Part shown: positions 1 to 12,620 of the stretch, one piece after another
Position numbering within the stretch: the stretch's first letter is position 1
How the letters are laid out: every line of letters starts with the position of its first letter
Assembly: GCA_021442155.1 (NCBI GenBank)
Contig: CM038232.1
Location: 61,597,436 to 61,661,435, forward strand
Direction of reading: 5' to 3'
DNA: 64,000 nt
From: Cymbidium sinense
Taxonomy: Eukaryota > Streptophyta > Magnoliopsida > Asparagales > Orchidaceae
Program-made: the position numbers and the translations under genes
The notes under the pieces: generated by a model
Databases searched by the model: none
Told to the model about the DNA's origin: nothing
The model's input: only the letters and a program-made list of their open reading frames with translations

Positions 1-510
1 CATATTTGGTTTATATGTTTCTCGCTTCTTTATTTTTCAATAGTTTTTCTAATGACTTGCAAGTGAATGAATACTTTTAATTGATACAGTTGGGAAGTTC
101 TTGCAAGAGTTTTACAGGAGGATATACTTTGGTGCATATTGATTGTTGATAATATTCCTCTTATTCATAAGAGTAGAGAGGGACTTTAATAAAAACATTA
201 GTTATGGAGGTCAACCATAGGATCTAAAGGTTTTCATTTCAGTAAATTTAAAATTAAATATACAAATAAAGTGTATTTTCAATTTCAGAAGATCTAGTAG
301 TGGAGTTCTAACATTAGGTATCAAGTGATTGTAATGAGTGAATATTATAGATATCTTTGATAGATTGTTCAAAATGATTGGTGAAATAGATGGGGATGTT
401 AATAGTAAAATTCAAGCTGGCCAAAGAAAGAGAAACATAAAATTAAGTGTTTAAGAGATTGTGGTGTTTTAATTTAGATTCATTGAGAAACCATACAGAT
501 GTTAGGGGGT
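1..510 (+). mobile_element. RTE-type LINE reverse transcriptase fragment, copy 1
   Basis: Decayed piece of a non-LTR retrotransposon reverse transcriptase. Around 110-300 it aligns by eye with the better LINE at 34,320-34,520 (same order: tacaggaggatatacttggt-like stretch, catalytic region, 'agagagggact', 'ggaggtcaacc', 'aagatctagtagtggag'). About 120 bases that the 34-kb copy carries between 'ttcaagctgg' and 'ggccaaa' are missing here, near 420. It is full of stops and indels and codes for nothing. The left end lies outside the window. A second copy with the same deletion lies at 1,287-1,800. Confidence 0.7.
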
Positions 511-930
511 ACTTACTGAAGTGATCAGGTACGACATTAATGTATGATGTATTATCTTGAGTGATAGAAAATGTCACCCTAGAATGGAACTTATCGCCTA
601 ATAAGGACTTCTAAGGAAGATGGGTCTTCATGTATACCAGAGATCTTTCCTATACCTTACATGAAAAAGTAATGCAAGGCTTATTTTATGTCAGGTTCTT
701 TAGTTCCCTATGGAAGCAAGCTTCCATAATTAATTACATCCTCAAATATGGGAATTTCCCTAATAAGGACTCCTAAAGTAGACAATAATATCTCTAAAGA
801 CTTCAAGGCTAGGCTATTAAAGAATTAGGTATTTTTGGAAATTAAATGGGAAAGTTCAATTTAGAAGACTTATTTTTGGATTCCAAAGGAGGATAAGTAG
901 GGAGCACTTAACAAATGTTGATCTTAGTCC
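511..930 (-). mobile_element. 3'-terminal piece of the gypsy LTR, minus strand
   Basis: Read on the minus strand, this matches the last part of the LTR seen on the plus strand near 20,460-20,860 and 32,930-33,300. Shared landmarks are the 'ggatgtaattaa' block, the 'gcttgcctccatagggaac' block, the 'aaagtagggaaa' block and 'aggagtccttatt'. The final ~60 bases of the LTR are absent at 511, where it abuts the LINE fragment. No coding content. Confidence 0.7.
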
Positions 931-1286
931 ATCCACATATCAGCCTAATCCTCAGTCACAGCTCTATACATAGTTTACCCCATCACAAGACAATTTTACA
1001 TCGACATCTGGAGCGACACCACATGTTGATATACCATAGGTTCATAAAGAACATTTATTGAAAGGCCGCCATCACTTGCGTGATCATCCATCACGTGCAC
1101 CTGATCATTACACACCATAAAGTGGTGTGATTCCATGCAGATAATGCTGGAGGCAATAGTTCCATAGGACAAAGTGTTATTCATGTGCTTTGGGCTATGT
1201 TATTTCCATTAGAATATGTATGCCATATGATTTTTTTTTTTGCTTTTTGGAATACATGTATCTCAGATTCATTTATCATAATTTTA
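931..1286. other. Unassigned spacer between LINE copies
   Basis: I could not match this 356-base stretch to any other part of the window. It contains a short perfect inverted repeat, CACACCA...TGGTGTG, around 1,110-1,130, and a run of T at about 1,230. The open frames here are short (62 and 79 codons) and have no recognisable protein features. Its last bases lead into the second LINE fragment. Confidence 0.4.
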
Positions 1287-1800
1287 CATATTTGGTTTAT
1301 ATGTTTATCACTTCTTTATTTTTTCCAATAGTTTTTTTTAATGACTTGCAAGTGAATGAATACTTTCAATTGATACCATTGTGGAAGTTCTTGCAAGAGA
1401 TTTATAGGAGGAAATACCTTGGTGCATAGTGATTGTTGATAATATTCCTCTTACTCATAAGAGTAGAGAGGAAATTTAATAAATACTTTAGTTATGTAGG
1501 TCAACCATAGAATCTAAAGGCTTTCATTTCAGTATATTTAAAATTATATAAATAAAATAAAGTGTTTTTTAATTTCAAAAGACCTAGTAGTAGAGTTCTA
1601 ACATTGGAGATCAAGTGATTGAAATGAGTGAACATTTTAGATATCTTTGATAGATTATTCAAAATGATTGGCGAAATATATGGGGATGTTATTAGTAAAA
1701 TTCAAGCTGGCCATAGGAAGAGAAGCATAAAATTAAGTGTTAAAGAGATTATGGTGCTTTAATTTGGAGTCATTGGGACACCACATAGATCTTAAGGGGT
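1287..1800 (+). mobile_element. RTE-type LINE reverse transcriptase fragment, copy 2
   Basis: Near-copy of bases 1-510, starting at the same sequence (catatttggtttatatg) and ending at the same place ('agat-ttagggggt' in copy 1, 'agatcttaaggggt' here). It carries the same ~120-base internal deletion relative to the LINE at 34 kb. Copy 1 and copy 2 therefore derive from one already-deleted sequence, by duplication of DNA rather than two separate LINE insertions. Not coding. Confidence 0.7.
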
Positions 1801-1844
1801 AAATCTAGGAAATAAATAGCCTTAGAACCTATATCTAAATAAAC

Positions 1845-2128
1845 ATTTTCACACTTCTATTGGAATATCATCAGGTCCTACTGCTTTTCCATATTATATT
1901 TTCTTTAAAGCTTCTCTAACTTCAGACTTACTAATACGATGATAAAAATAAAATTCTCTATTTTTGTTATTAAAGTTGCTAAAATCAATTGTACTTTCAG
2001 ATCCTTCATTGAAAAGTTTATCAAAATATCTCATCCACCTATTTTCAATATCTTTTTTCTAAGAAAAGTACTTTATTATTTTCATCCTTAATACACCTCA
2101 CTTGAACTACATCTTTACTTGAATGATT
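1845..2128 (-). mobile_element. RTE LINE fragment (start of RT domain), minus strand
   Basis: On the minus strand this encodes the beginning of an RTE-type reverse transcriptase: a GPDDIPIEVW motif is readable at about 1,850-1,885, preceded by the stretch matching 33,470-33,690 of the plus-strand LINE. It lies in inverted orientation next to LINE copy 2. It passes directly into minus-strand LTR sequence near 2,128. Interrupted by stops; a remnant. Confidence 0.75.
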
Positions 2129-4875
2129 GTTAATAATATATTTTTAGTAGAAAAGAGGGATTCCATTTCTTAGCTAAGTATACATACACATGTATTAGAG
2201 ATCAAGAACCTGTCATTGTTAAACTAAGGAAGTGAGCTAATCTAAGACCTCCTTGGGGTTACTTAAAGCCTCATGTTCCTAGGATGTTCAGATTATATAC
2301 TTGTTATATTAAATACATATAAATGTATACATATAAATTATTAAAATAGAAAAATGCTTTAATATTTTTAAACTATAAGCAAATGCATGTCACATAGGTT
2401 ATTCATAACCAACATCACTTTAAATCTTCATCATTAGTTCATAATTTTGAGAAATAATTTTAGATTTATGAGTGATAATATCCACACTATATAATAAGAT
2501 TAATTCAACACATGCAACTTATACATATATAACCATATTTATTTGATTCATTTATTTGAAAACATGAATACATGATACAAGTGACATATAAATTTACAAT
2601 GAATAAAAAGGAATAATTACATATTGCCACATAATACATTCAATTATATTGACTCCTAAAGACAATCAAGTCAAATAAAACTCCTTAAGATTATCCAAAG
2701 TTATTATGAAGCTTGATTTTTGGGTTTGAATTCTTAAATCTTAAAGAGGCCCGTCCTATGTTATTGACTTAATGTATTTAAGGAATAATAATTAAGTGAA
2801 TTTTTTGGATTGATTAAGTTTAAATCATTAAGAAATTGATTTAATTTACCTTTCCAAAACCTCTTTAATTTAACTAACTACTTAATCATGAGCCTCCAAT
2901 GATATGCTAATGTGAAATTAAAAGTTGCGAATCTAAATTAAGTACCTATATGGTTTTCCCACGCCCATGGGTTAACCATATGTTCATTAAGGCTCTTTAT
3001 GTTATTAAACACATAAAGAGGAACCCATGAATTCAATTTGAATCAGTTGAACTAATTATCATTTGAAATTAATATTTTTACTTTATTATGAATTACCTAA
3101 TTAATCCTTAATTAAGCCATAAATTAATTAACCCCCATATAGAAATATATTTAGGAAAATGATTACAAAAGAGGTTCTAATTATTTTCCCTCTTAATTCT
3201 AACTATTAACACTGATTAATCATCATTAATTTAATTTTTGTTGTTTAACAATTTTAATAATTATTAAATTGATTAAGGAGGGTGATTTAGATTGGAACTT
3301 TAAATTCTTCAAATCGCATGGCCAATAAATCATAAAAAAAATTATGATGGCAGAGGATATCCTATGGGATCAGCTTATCCAATTTGAGATCAATTTGCCA
3401 AGTAATTAAGCTTTAATTAAGGTAATCAGACTAAACTTCAAACCCTAATTAAATACAATTCATTAACCAAACATTATGAATTTTACTTTTATTAAACTCT
3501 TCTATGTTTACCCTTTTCAAATTGAATTTATTCATATTTTTTGTATTTTTCTTCAATTAGTTATGAATTTTTAAAGTTTTGGCTATTTAATGACATTTTA
3601 ATCACCAAATTAATCTGCTAAATCATCGACGCCACGTGGGAGCTGACGCGGTAGTGCTTTCCACATGGCGCCACTGGATAGGTTACTTAAAATATCCGAC
3701 GTGATAGCAGACTTAGTGGCGACGTACGTAATTTTATCCCAGCCATTTGATCTCGGATCGTGCGATGAAGATTAATCTTGTGATTCCTTTTGATTAAATC
3801 AAATTATCAAATGGATTAAATCACAATCATCCATTCTAATCACATGGAATGGACGACCAATGATCTGTGGTCCCCTGAGGGCCAGAAGTTGGACACCGTC
3901 TACCTCCGCTGCTTGATCCAAGCTCACCATAGCTCATAGGATGACAAGATTGACTCTAAATTATGCAGGGAGGAGATCTAAGGGAATCCTATAGTAAAAA
4001 TCTCATGAAATCACACTTTACTTTACAAAAGACCAACACCTAGGGGTTTTCTATAGTTCGCTAGATTTTTACTTCACTAGAGCTAAAGACTGGATGTCCA
4101 TTGACTGAGGTAGCTTCATCTTGAAGAGATGAAGCTTAGTTGAGAAGAACTTGACCTGCTTCACCCTCGATTCCTCTGTGGACCAAGCGCCACAGCTAAG
4201 CTCACCGAAGTTCATCTTAGTGTACCTTCCGGTGATGAAATCAATCAGGGATCGATTCATTTTGACTCACCAGAGTGAGGGGAAGGTGTGAGAAGAGTTA
4301 ATTTATGTTTGATGGAGTTTAAGTGAGGTTGGACAGACAGGGTTCTTGATTTGACTTATGGTTGGTCTCGCTGGCAATGAAGTGCACTAGGGGATCAGGG
4401 AAAGCTCTATGACTACTCAGAATACACTCAGGAAGCTCTGTGTGAAGTTTGAATTGATGGGGAGGAGTATACTCTCCTCACAAAGTGAAGGGATAAGATT
4501 GGCTCATCCTTTGGTAGTCATCCGGCCGAAGTAGGTGGCTAGAGGTGGCAGTGGACTACTGAGGTGGAGGTGGTTGAGAGGCTGAGGCAGTGGAATGGGC
4601 TAGCATGGGGTGTACATCCTCCTCTAAGCAAACCGATGGGGTGCCTTAGGTGAGTTCACCCTATCATTACATAAGGCTAGACCCAATAGCCTTGGGTCAG
4701 GTTGGGTCAGCAGTCCTAGTGTCCAAAAATGGTCAAAGCCTAGAGGTAGCTGTCATAGCTTGGGGAGTGGGTGAGCCCATTCAAATGGGAATTTTGTCCC
4801 ATTGGGTGGGTTGGTTCCTGGGTTTTGACCCATGGCTTGGGGAGTGGGTGAGACAACCTAAAGGTTTCCCATCAG
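2129..4875 (-). mobile_element. Gypsy LTR fragment of the minus-strand element
   Basis: Reverse-complement copy of the long LTR. Landmarks on the minus strand, from high to low coordinate: the 'acctgacccaagg' region (about 4,700), a 'tatactcctcccc' block (about 4,455), the LTR hairpin at 4,113-4,135, a CACGTG-containing block (3,625-3,680), the AT-rich middle, and one copy of the 'aagtagccc-aaggaggt' sub-repeat at 2,205-2,300. The start (the first ~2 kb) and the terminal part are missing. Position and orientation fit the 3' LTR of the minus-strand element whose 3' UTR follows at 4,876. The open frames at 4,069-4,260 and 4,650-4,966 are chance frames inside this LTR. Confidence 0.7.
4759..4852. 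repeat. Short direct duplication in LTR
   Basis: The 17-base string cttggggagtgggtgag occurs exactly at 4,759-4,775 and again at 4,836-4,852, 77 bases apart, with partly similar sequence between. A local tandem duplication inside the LTR remnant. Confidence 0.6.
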
Positions 4876-6010
4876 TTTGCAACACCTGCATTAGGAAGAA
4901 AGCTCGGGGACTCACATCTTCTAAAGTAGAATCAACCATTGAGGCGGCTTGCTGATAGCACACCAAGTCAAATCAAACTTAGGGTGACTATAAAGTGAGT
5001 GCCTCTAAGGGTCTTCTCTCAATTTATAGTAGTCAAGATGATTTTTATAGGGAGTTTTGCTGACACTGCCCAAAAGATAGGATGCCTACTTGAAAAGATG
5101 TGCCTCTAGGGGGTCCTATCCTAATCCACAAGAGATGTTATTTTGTTTATTTGCTTATATATTAGGTGTGAACCTTGTTGGTTTGTGAGAGGCTACACTA
5201 AGAAGGAGCCATGGGGGCTTTGGCCTATCTTAGATATAATGGCCCAAGGGATAGTCTGTACATCTGTAGTACATTACTTCCAATCACAAGGGTGATTACT
5301 TGGAAAGGGGAACTATCTAGTCCAATAGTAACCTGGGTTATGTCTAGATGTGGTCATGAAGATGTAATCCAAATAGAATGCCCACAAGAAAGGTGCCTCT
5401 AGGGGTTTTATCTTGATTTTTGAAATATAAAGCCTATAGATATATGGTGGCTAACTCAGGAGAAAGCATGAGGACTCACACCTGCTTGAGCTATGTTATC
5501 TACTGGCTGAGTTGCTGTCAGCAAAGTGAATACTAGCTAACCTAAGGTGCCTGTCGATTTATGATGATTAATCTAGGAAGAAAGTATTGGGGACTCACAT
5601 CTTCCTAAGCAGTGGTTAAGATAGGAAGAAAGCATAGGGTCTCACATCCTCCGAAGTTGAAAAGACCACTGGGGAGACACACTAGCTAAGTAGTGAATCA
5701 GCTCGACCTAGAGCAACTATTGAGTGAGAGCCTCTGGGGGTCTTATCTCAACTCAGGGTAGCCTGGAGCAATTGGATTTATATTTAATTTTATTTATGTT
5801 TGTGTGTAATTTTTTTATTTTTGATGTGCTAATGAGAGATAAGATGCTGCTCAGGTTCTCTTATATCTACCCTAAACACATCGATAAATTTTTTAGTAAT
5901 CAGAAATATTTTGAACTTGGAGAAAAGTTGGATCAAAAATGGAATTTTATTGATGGAAATTTTTTTTGGATATTATTTATACATAATATTTCTTTAGGTA
6001 AAGCTCGTTG
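4876..6010 (-). mobile_element. 3' UTR of minus-strand gypsy element, with degenerate repeats
   Basis: Reverse complement of the 3' UTR found on the plus strand at 57,491-60,140. Clear shared blocks: the 'aggcatcctatct...gtcagcaaaactcc' region (here about 5,050-5,090; plus copy about 58,780-58,815) and the short AT-rich segment just after integrase (here 5,920-6,010; plus copy 57,480-57,540). Several copies of a 'gaagaaag...ggactcacatcttc' unit occur at about 4,892, 5,459, 5,576 and 5,625, equivalent to the 118-base repeats of the plus copy. The open frames at 5,211 and 5,724 show no protein similarity that I recognise. Confidence 0.7.
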
Positions 6011-6416
6011 ATCAGAAGCATCAGGAGTTCGCCTTTATGATTGATGAGCTGATAAGATCTACCTTGGTAGGCCTTTTCTAATGGCGTAAGGACTTTCTCA
6101 AGTAGGTTCAACCTTGTCTCCCATCTTACGAAGGGCTACAATTGGTCTCCTTAGAACTATTAAGGACCGTTAGTATTAGACACCATGCGAGAGTGATCTC
6201 TACTTCACTTGATGGGCTTGAAATTTCTTTTGATGTAGTTTTCCCTTTTTCAGATAATCAATGACGGGTTGCCTCTAATCTAGTTCTTCATCCTTCTTGG
6301 CAATGGTAACCTTCCCTTCAAGAGAGTATTTAACGATGAGTTCAACATCAATAATAGGTAAGACTTATCTATTGTGGACCTCTATTGATATGGACTCATC
6401 TTTCAGACATGCCAAC
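6011..6416 (-). pseudogene. Integrase remnant with core deleted, minus strand
   Basis: On the minus strand, 6,416-6,165 matches the linker between archaeal-type RNase H and integrase of the plus-strand element (56,150-56,400), and 6,165-6,020 matches the integrase C-terminal end (57,335-57,490). The ~930 bases between these points in the plus copy, carrying the zinc-binding region and the DDE catalytic core, are gone. At 6,049-6,051 this copy still has a glutamine codon (CAG) where the plus copy has a stop. It ends at a target-site duplication at 6,412-6,416, where the LTR insertion begins. Non-functional. Confidence 0.75.
6412..6416. repeat. Target-site duplication, left copy (CCAAC)
   Basis: CCAAC lies immediately left of the inserted LTR; the same five bases recur at 20,923-20,927 on its right. 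In the uninterrupted homologue on the plus strand (around 56,130-56,155) there is one copy, and the two flanks join into a continuous RNase H to integrase linker. Five bases is the usual duplication length for plant LTR elements. Confidence 0.75.
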
Positions 6417-9400
6417 TATTGACCTCACTTTCGAAGTGAGGACTCAATATTCTCATTTTAAACCTAGGAGTCTTCAAGATACTAGGATCTTCTTAGTCAT
6501 GGGACACTTCTAGTGACTAAGTGAACACTAAACCCAAACCTAGAGACTTAGGAGGGTTTGCCTTAGGCTTAGACTATGCCTTAGGACCGATGAAACCTAG
6601 TTACCCGATGGCCTAAACTAAACCTTATGCTTAACCCTAAACCCAAAACCAACTTCAAATCAAATCCAACCACTCTCAAGCCTAATTAAATCATATTTCA
6701 TATCCAGGATACCATGCCAAAATGGTTTAAACCTAAACCCATCTTAATCTCATAATCCAAACCTATGGACCTAACCCAAAGCTCCTTTAATCGAACCAAA
6801 CCCAATTGAATTTCACAAAAGCACTCCAACCCTTCATTCGTAACCTATCCAAAATTTATAATCAGGCCATCCCAATAAAATCAATTTAGTTAACCCAACT
6901 TAACCCATTTGACTTAAAGGGTCTAAATGGGTTAAAATCCAATTAAACCCAAATTAATCACAATCAAAGCCAACAATAAATCCTAAATCAGTCATCAAAC
7001 TCAATTCAACCCAAATCAATATAATCCAACTCAATTAGCCCAATTGGTTCACTTGACCTAAAGTGACCTAAATGACTCATTTGATTCAAAATTCAATCAA
7101 ACCAAAATTGGATTGAATCAATCCAACCAATCTCTTCTAAATTGATTATTGATCATCCTTGATTGATAAATTCCAATCAAGTGGGTCAAACCAACTCAAT
7201 TTGATTACTTGACTCAAGTTGATCCAATTTGACCTAACAGGCCAAATTGGGCCAAATCAAATTATAAATCAAATTGATTATAATCAATGACTCAAATCCA
7301 TCACAAATTGATTCTTGAATATGATCAAACCCTTGATTGATTTGACAAAGACAACCCAATTGACCCATTTAACCCAAATTAACCTAATGGGTCAATTTGA
7401 GCTAAATCATTTTTAAATCCAAATTATTTGAAATCAATGCTTTCAATCATCTTCAAATCATCAATTGAATCCAAACCAACACCTAACTCAAGCCAATTTT
7501 GGTCAATTCGACCAAATTGGTCAACTTAGCCAATTTGACCCATATGAACCCATATGAGTCAAATTCAAATATATTCCAAATTAATTCAAATGAATTGAAT
7601 CAAAATATCCCAAATCATCATTTAAACATGTATCAACCCACAGCTTGATCCAATTGACCCATGGGTCAACCTAACCCAACCTAGCCTAATTTGACCTACA
7701 TGGGTCAAATTGAGCTAAACCCATTCAAACCAAGCCCAAACCCAACCAAACATGGCATGACCCATCCTTGGGTCAGCCCAAATCAAACCCAACCCATCTT
7801 GGACCCAAATTAGGCTAGGACCCATTGGGTAAAGCTCTCCAAATAGTATATAATCCATATTTGGATGGTCTTACCTATGCCTTTGTACTTGGCAGCCTCT
7901 TTAGCTCAAATTAGACTAGTGGGAAACCTAACCCAAAACTGGTTGGGTTAGCCATGGGTCAAAGGAGGTGAGCTAACCCAAGCCTCCTCATTAGCTCACC
8001 ATAGGAGCAAGGACACTCCACCTTAGCCCATTTCCTTCACTTAGCCACTCAAGGAGCTCCACCTTAGTACCCATTTGACATCTCCGGCCACCTGCGGTGT
8101 CGGATGACTGCCAAATGTCCAAAGATGCCCAACCATCTAATTTGAAGGGGATGAGTGTATACTCCTCCCCATCTCATTCGAACAACCAACCAGAGCATTC
8201 AAACAACCTCAGACTGAGGAGATGAGCTTTTCTAGTGCTTTCCAGATACCCTTTGGCCTCCCCATCCCTAGTGACATGAAACCCAAGAGAAACTGAAGCT
8301 CTAATCCATCCAATTCCTCTCAAACTCGACCACATCTAAATTAACTTCACCCACACATTCCCTAAGCTCCGGCCAGGCAGAACAAATTGATTTGTAATCA
8401 ATTCGAGCATAAAAGACTATCCTAAGACTAACTTCGATGAGGATTCTGATGGCGTTTGGTCCATAGAGCCACTGGCAGGGAGGCATCACATAAGCTTCTC
8501 AACAGGGCTTTGCCTTTTCAAGATGTAGCTACCTCAATCATTGGTTCGTCAGTCTTGAGCTCCAGCATGGTGAATTTTGACAAACCGTAGAAAATCCCTT
8601 AAGTGTTGATCTTTTGTGAAGAATTTTGTGATTTCATGAGAATACCACTGCAGGATCCCTCTTGATATCCTTCTTGAATAATTTGGAGTCAATCTTGAAG
8701 CCTCACGAGATTTGACAAGCTAGGATCGAGCAGAGGAGGGTGGACGGTGTCCGCCTTTCATCTCTCGAGGGATGATGGATCATTTGTCATCCATTCCACA
8801 TGATTGGAATAGACGGTAGTGATTAATTCATTAGATTATCTTAATTTAATCCTATTAAAAATTGCAGGATTAATCTCCACCATCAGATCTGAATCAGACG
8901 GTAAGGAAAGCATACCACATCAGGCATTCTAAGTGGCCAATCCCGTGATGGCACATGGAAAACATTACTACGTTAGCTCCCGCATGGCGCCAATGGGATT
9001 AGAAATTAATTAGGCTTAAAAATGTCATTAATTGCTTAAAAATTCAAAATTTCATAACTAATTGTCAAAAAATCCAAAAAATACAAATAAACCCATTTTT
9101 GGAAAGGTTAAACATATGAGATTTTATTAAAAATAATTTCATTAAGTTTTAAATTATAAGTAGAGCTTAATTAAGGTTTGAATATTTCATTAATTAGCTT
9201 AATTAAGCCTTATTCACTTGGGCAATTAATCCTGAACTTGGCATGTTGATTTAGTGTGATGACCTCTGCCTCCCATAATTTATTGGGATTTATTGGCTAG
9301 GTAATTAGAAGAATTTGAAATTCAGACCTTAATTACCCTCTAAAATAATTTATAATTATTAAAAATTCCAAAAATTAACTAATTAACCTTCATTAAGCAT

Positions 9401-11095
9401 TGATTAATAGTGAGATGATGAGGGGGAGTGATTAAGACCTCTTTCCTAATTACTTTCCCAAACTCATTTCATTAGAGAAGATTAAGTTCAAATCATTATT
9501 TAATTAAGTAATCAATGATGAAATCAAATCAAATTAAAATGGAAATTAGATCAAATAATGAACATTCAATTTGAGGGTTCCTCTTTATGTGTTCAAAAAC
9601 ATAAAGATCCTTGAAGAAATTATGATTAACCCATGGGTGCAGGAAAATTATAAAAGTACTTAACTATGTTTTTTAATCTAATTAAAACGTAAGTGTGAGC
9701 CCCTTCAATTAGGTCTTTTAGGAGCATTGCAATCTTAATTTCTCATTTTCATATCATTTAAGGCTCATGAATAAGTGGTTAATTAAATTAAAGAAGCATA
9801 GAAAAGGGTAATTAAATTGATTGCTTAATGATTCCAACTTAATTAATTCATAGAATCCACTTAATTACTTCTCTTTAAACACACTACATCTTCAACATGG
9901 AATAGGATAAAAATAACAAATATTTCTCCTCTTTTAGTTTATTAATTCAAATCCAAAAATCACATTTAATAAAAAGCTTTGGTTTACCTTAGGTGGTTTT
10001 ATTTAATGTGATTGTCCTTAGGAATTAATGTAGTTAAATGAAATATGTGGTTATGTTCAATTATTCTTTTCCAATCACTATAAATGTTGTATTTCATGTG
10101 GTATCATGCATTCATGCTTTCAAAATCAAATGATCAAATGAAATTTATTTATGTGTAAGTTGCATGTGTCAGCCTTATTATATCTATGGCTATTATCACT
10201 AATAAATTTCAAAATTATAAATTAATAGTGAAAAGCTAGTGTGATATTAGCTATGAATGGTTACATAGGATTTGCATGTGTTTATAACTTAAGCATGTTA
10301 AAGTGTTGCTTTCTTTTTTATATTTATATATGGGATAACATATGTTTGAATGCTAATAAGTATATAATTTGGACATCTAGAGAATACGAGGCTTTAAGTA
10401 GTCTCACGGAGGTCATTGATTACCTCACTTCCCTAGTTAACGAAGGCACATACTTATTTAATTTCATTCCTATGTGTACTTGTACTATAATTTGGATAGA
10501 CCTTTACTCTACATGTGAAAATAATTCAATCAAAAATATAATCATTTGCATGATATTTATTCTCTTGGTCATGTATACATTCACATGTATTTAAGATAGC
10601 AAGTATATAGTCTAGACATCCCAAGAATACAAAGCTTTTTGTAGCCCCACGGAGGTCATTGATTATCTCACTTCCTTAGTTTAAACAATGGTGCGTACTT
10701 GCTTACATCGCTTATACATGTGTGTGTGTGTATTTGATTAAAGAATAAAAATCCCCTTTTCTACCAAAATATACTTAATTATTCAACTGTGCTAAAAATA
10801 TATTGCATGTATAGTATATTAAGTCCTAAATCATATGTGTGTTTGGGTAATGAAAAGGAATGGTTCAACATTATCTATGTGATGGAAATTCAAGTACATT
10901 AGTCTTAAGATGCCTTTCATGTTGAGTAGGATTCTTTAAGATTAACCCAAACTTAGGATAAATAAAAAACCTTTAATAAATCATTCACTAAAAGAAACTA
11001 AATCATAAAAATATGCTTTTAGAAAACAACTTAAGGTAGGGATGAATGAGGCTAAGCCTTCTTCTTCTCTTTACAACACTTAGATGCTAAGCGAA
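6417..11095 (+). mobile_element. Solo LTR 'A/C', left part
   Basis: First 4.7 kb of a gypsy LTR inserted into the minus-strand element. It opens with tattgacctcac and a terminal inverted repeat (CCTCACTT-TCG-AAGTGAGG at 6,422-6,440), followed by a TTGACC/GGTCAA-rich tract (about 6,880-7,790), the 'acaggg' block (8,500), CATGGCGCC (8,983), the 'gatgacctctgcctccc' block (about 9,261), and two copies of the 'tttaagtag...cacggaggt' sub-repeat at 10,370 and 10,605. It stops at the 'cttctctttacaacactta' point, where LTR B interrupts. The right part is at 18,854-20,922. The open frame at 10,241-10,594 has no recognisable domain. Confidence 0.75.
6880..7790. repeat. TTGACC/GGTCAA-rich tract in LTR A
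   Basis: Low-complexity tract built from variants of 'ttgacccaa', 'caattgg' and 'gggtcaa' on both strands. TTGAC followed by C or T is the W-box core bound by plant WRKY proteins; here it recurs every few dozen bases. Whether it is functional is unknown. Confidence 0.6.
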
Positions 11096-12039
11096 TGTTG
11101 ACCTCACTTTTGGAGTGAGTTCTCAACTCCCTCATCATAGATCTAAGACTCTTGTAGACACTAAGAGCTCCTCAGTCTTAAGATACTTCTAGTGATTAGT
11201 TGGACACTTAACATAGGCCTAGAGACTTAGAAGGGTTAGCCATATGAATAAGTTATGCCTTAGGGACTTAGAAAAACTTGCCAACCCTATGGCCTAAACC
11301 TAATCCATGCTTTCCTTCCTCAAACCAAACCTCAAATTCACATCCAAATCATAAATCAATTCCAAACCAAATGATTGAAACCCATGATCAAATCCAAATT
11401 TCAAAATCCCTTCCTAAGCCATATGAACTACCTTTATATGCTTAGCTAAAACCCTCTTTAAACCAAATCATAATTGATTTATTTTTTTATAAATCAATTA
11501 ATTCTTCATTTATATTCATAAATATAAATGAAATCCATCCTCCAATGACCAAAAATAAATTAAACTAAATAGGTTTCCCTTTTTAGCCCTTTTTTTCTAC
11601 ATCCATAAGCTTGGTCAAATTTGCTTCCAAACCGTTCCAAACTCAAGTGATTTTTTCATGAACTATTTATATCTTCATTTATATTCACAAATATAAATTA
11701 AATATAAATCCAAATAGCCAAAACCAAATCCAAGATTAAACCAAAACCCAATTCAAGCCTTCTAAGCCAAATTCTTGAACTTGGCCAAATCCTATCCAAA
11801 CCAACTCAAAATCAATGGATTTTCTTATGGATCAATCATTCCTTCAATTATTTAGCTAAATATGAACATAAACTACAATCAACAAGCCAAATCAAGTCAA
11901 CCTAAATCAAACCCAAGTTAGCCTTTTTGACTTAAAAACTTCAAATGAGCCAAAATCCATTGAACTTCAAATTGATTGTAGTTGAATTTATATTTCAAAC
12001 CTAGGCTCGTGTATGAGTTCAACTAAACTTGAATCAAGC

Positions 12040-12620
12040 GTAAATCAAACCAATTGACCCATTTAGGTCCACTTGACCCAAAGTAGCCTAAAGAACCCTT
12101 TTGAACCAAGTTCTAACCCAACCCAAATTAGATTGAACCTAAGCCAATCCAAACTTCATGTCATGATTACTGATCATCCTAGGTTAATCAATGGTCGTGA
12201 ATTAGGTCAAACCAAGTCAACCTAGCCAGTTGACCAAGTCAACCTTTTAACCCATATGAACCTAAACTAGCCAAATTGCAACCTAAACCAAATTGATTGT
12301 AACCAATGGCTCAAGTTCATTCCAAATCATTTATTGAACTTGACCAAAGCTATAATTGAGTCCAATTTGACCAATTGGTCAACCTAACCCAACTTAGATC
12401 AAATTGACCTATAGAATTAAATTGGCCAAAATTTAAATTAAATCTAAATTAAATCAAAATGATTAAAAGCAATTGAACCAATACACTCCAATTGGTCATG
12501 TGAACTTGACCCAACCCTTGGTTTGACCAAATTTGACCAATAGGTCAACTTGAACCAACCTAACCCAATTTGGCCTAAATAGGTCAAATCAAGCCAAATC
12601 AAACCAAATGAACTCCAAAC
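12040..12620. repeat. TTGACC/GGTCAA-rich tract in LTR B
   Basis: Same type of tract as at 6,880. It contains the perfect 16-base palindrome TTGACCAATTGGTCAA at 12,367-12,382. Confidence 0.65.

Noticed and set aside
10241..10594. 117-codon ORF with hydrophobic stretches as a membrane protein
   Set aside because: AT-rich LTR sequence gives Phe/Ile/Tyr-rich frames by chance; homologous LTR copies do not keep the frame.
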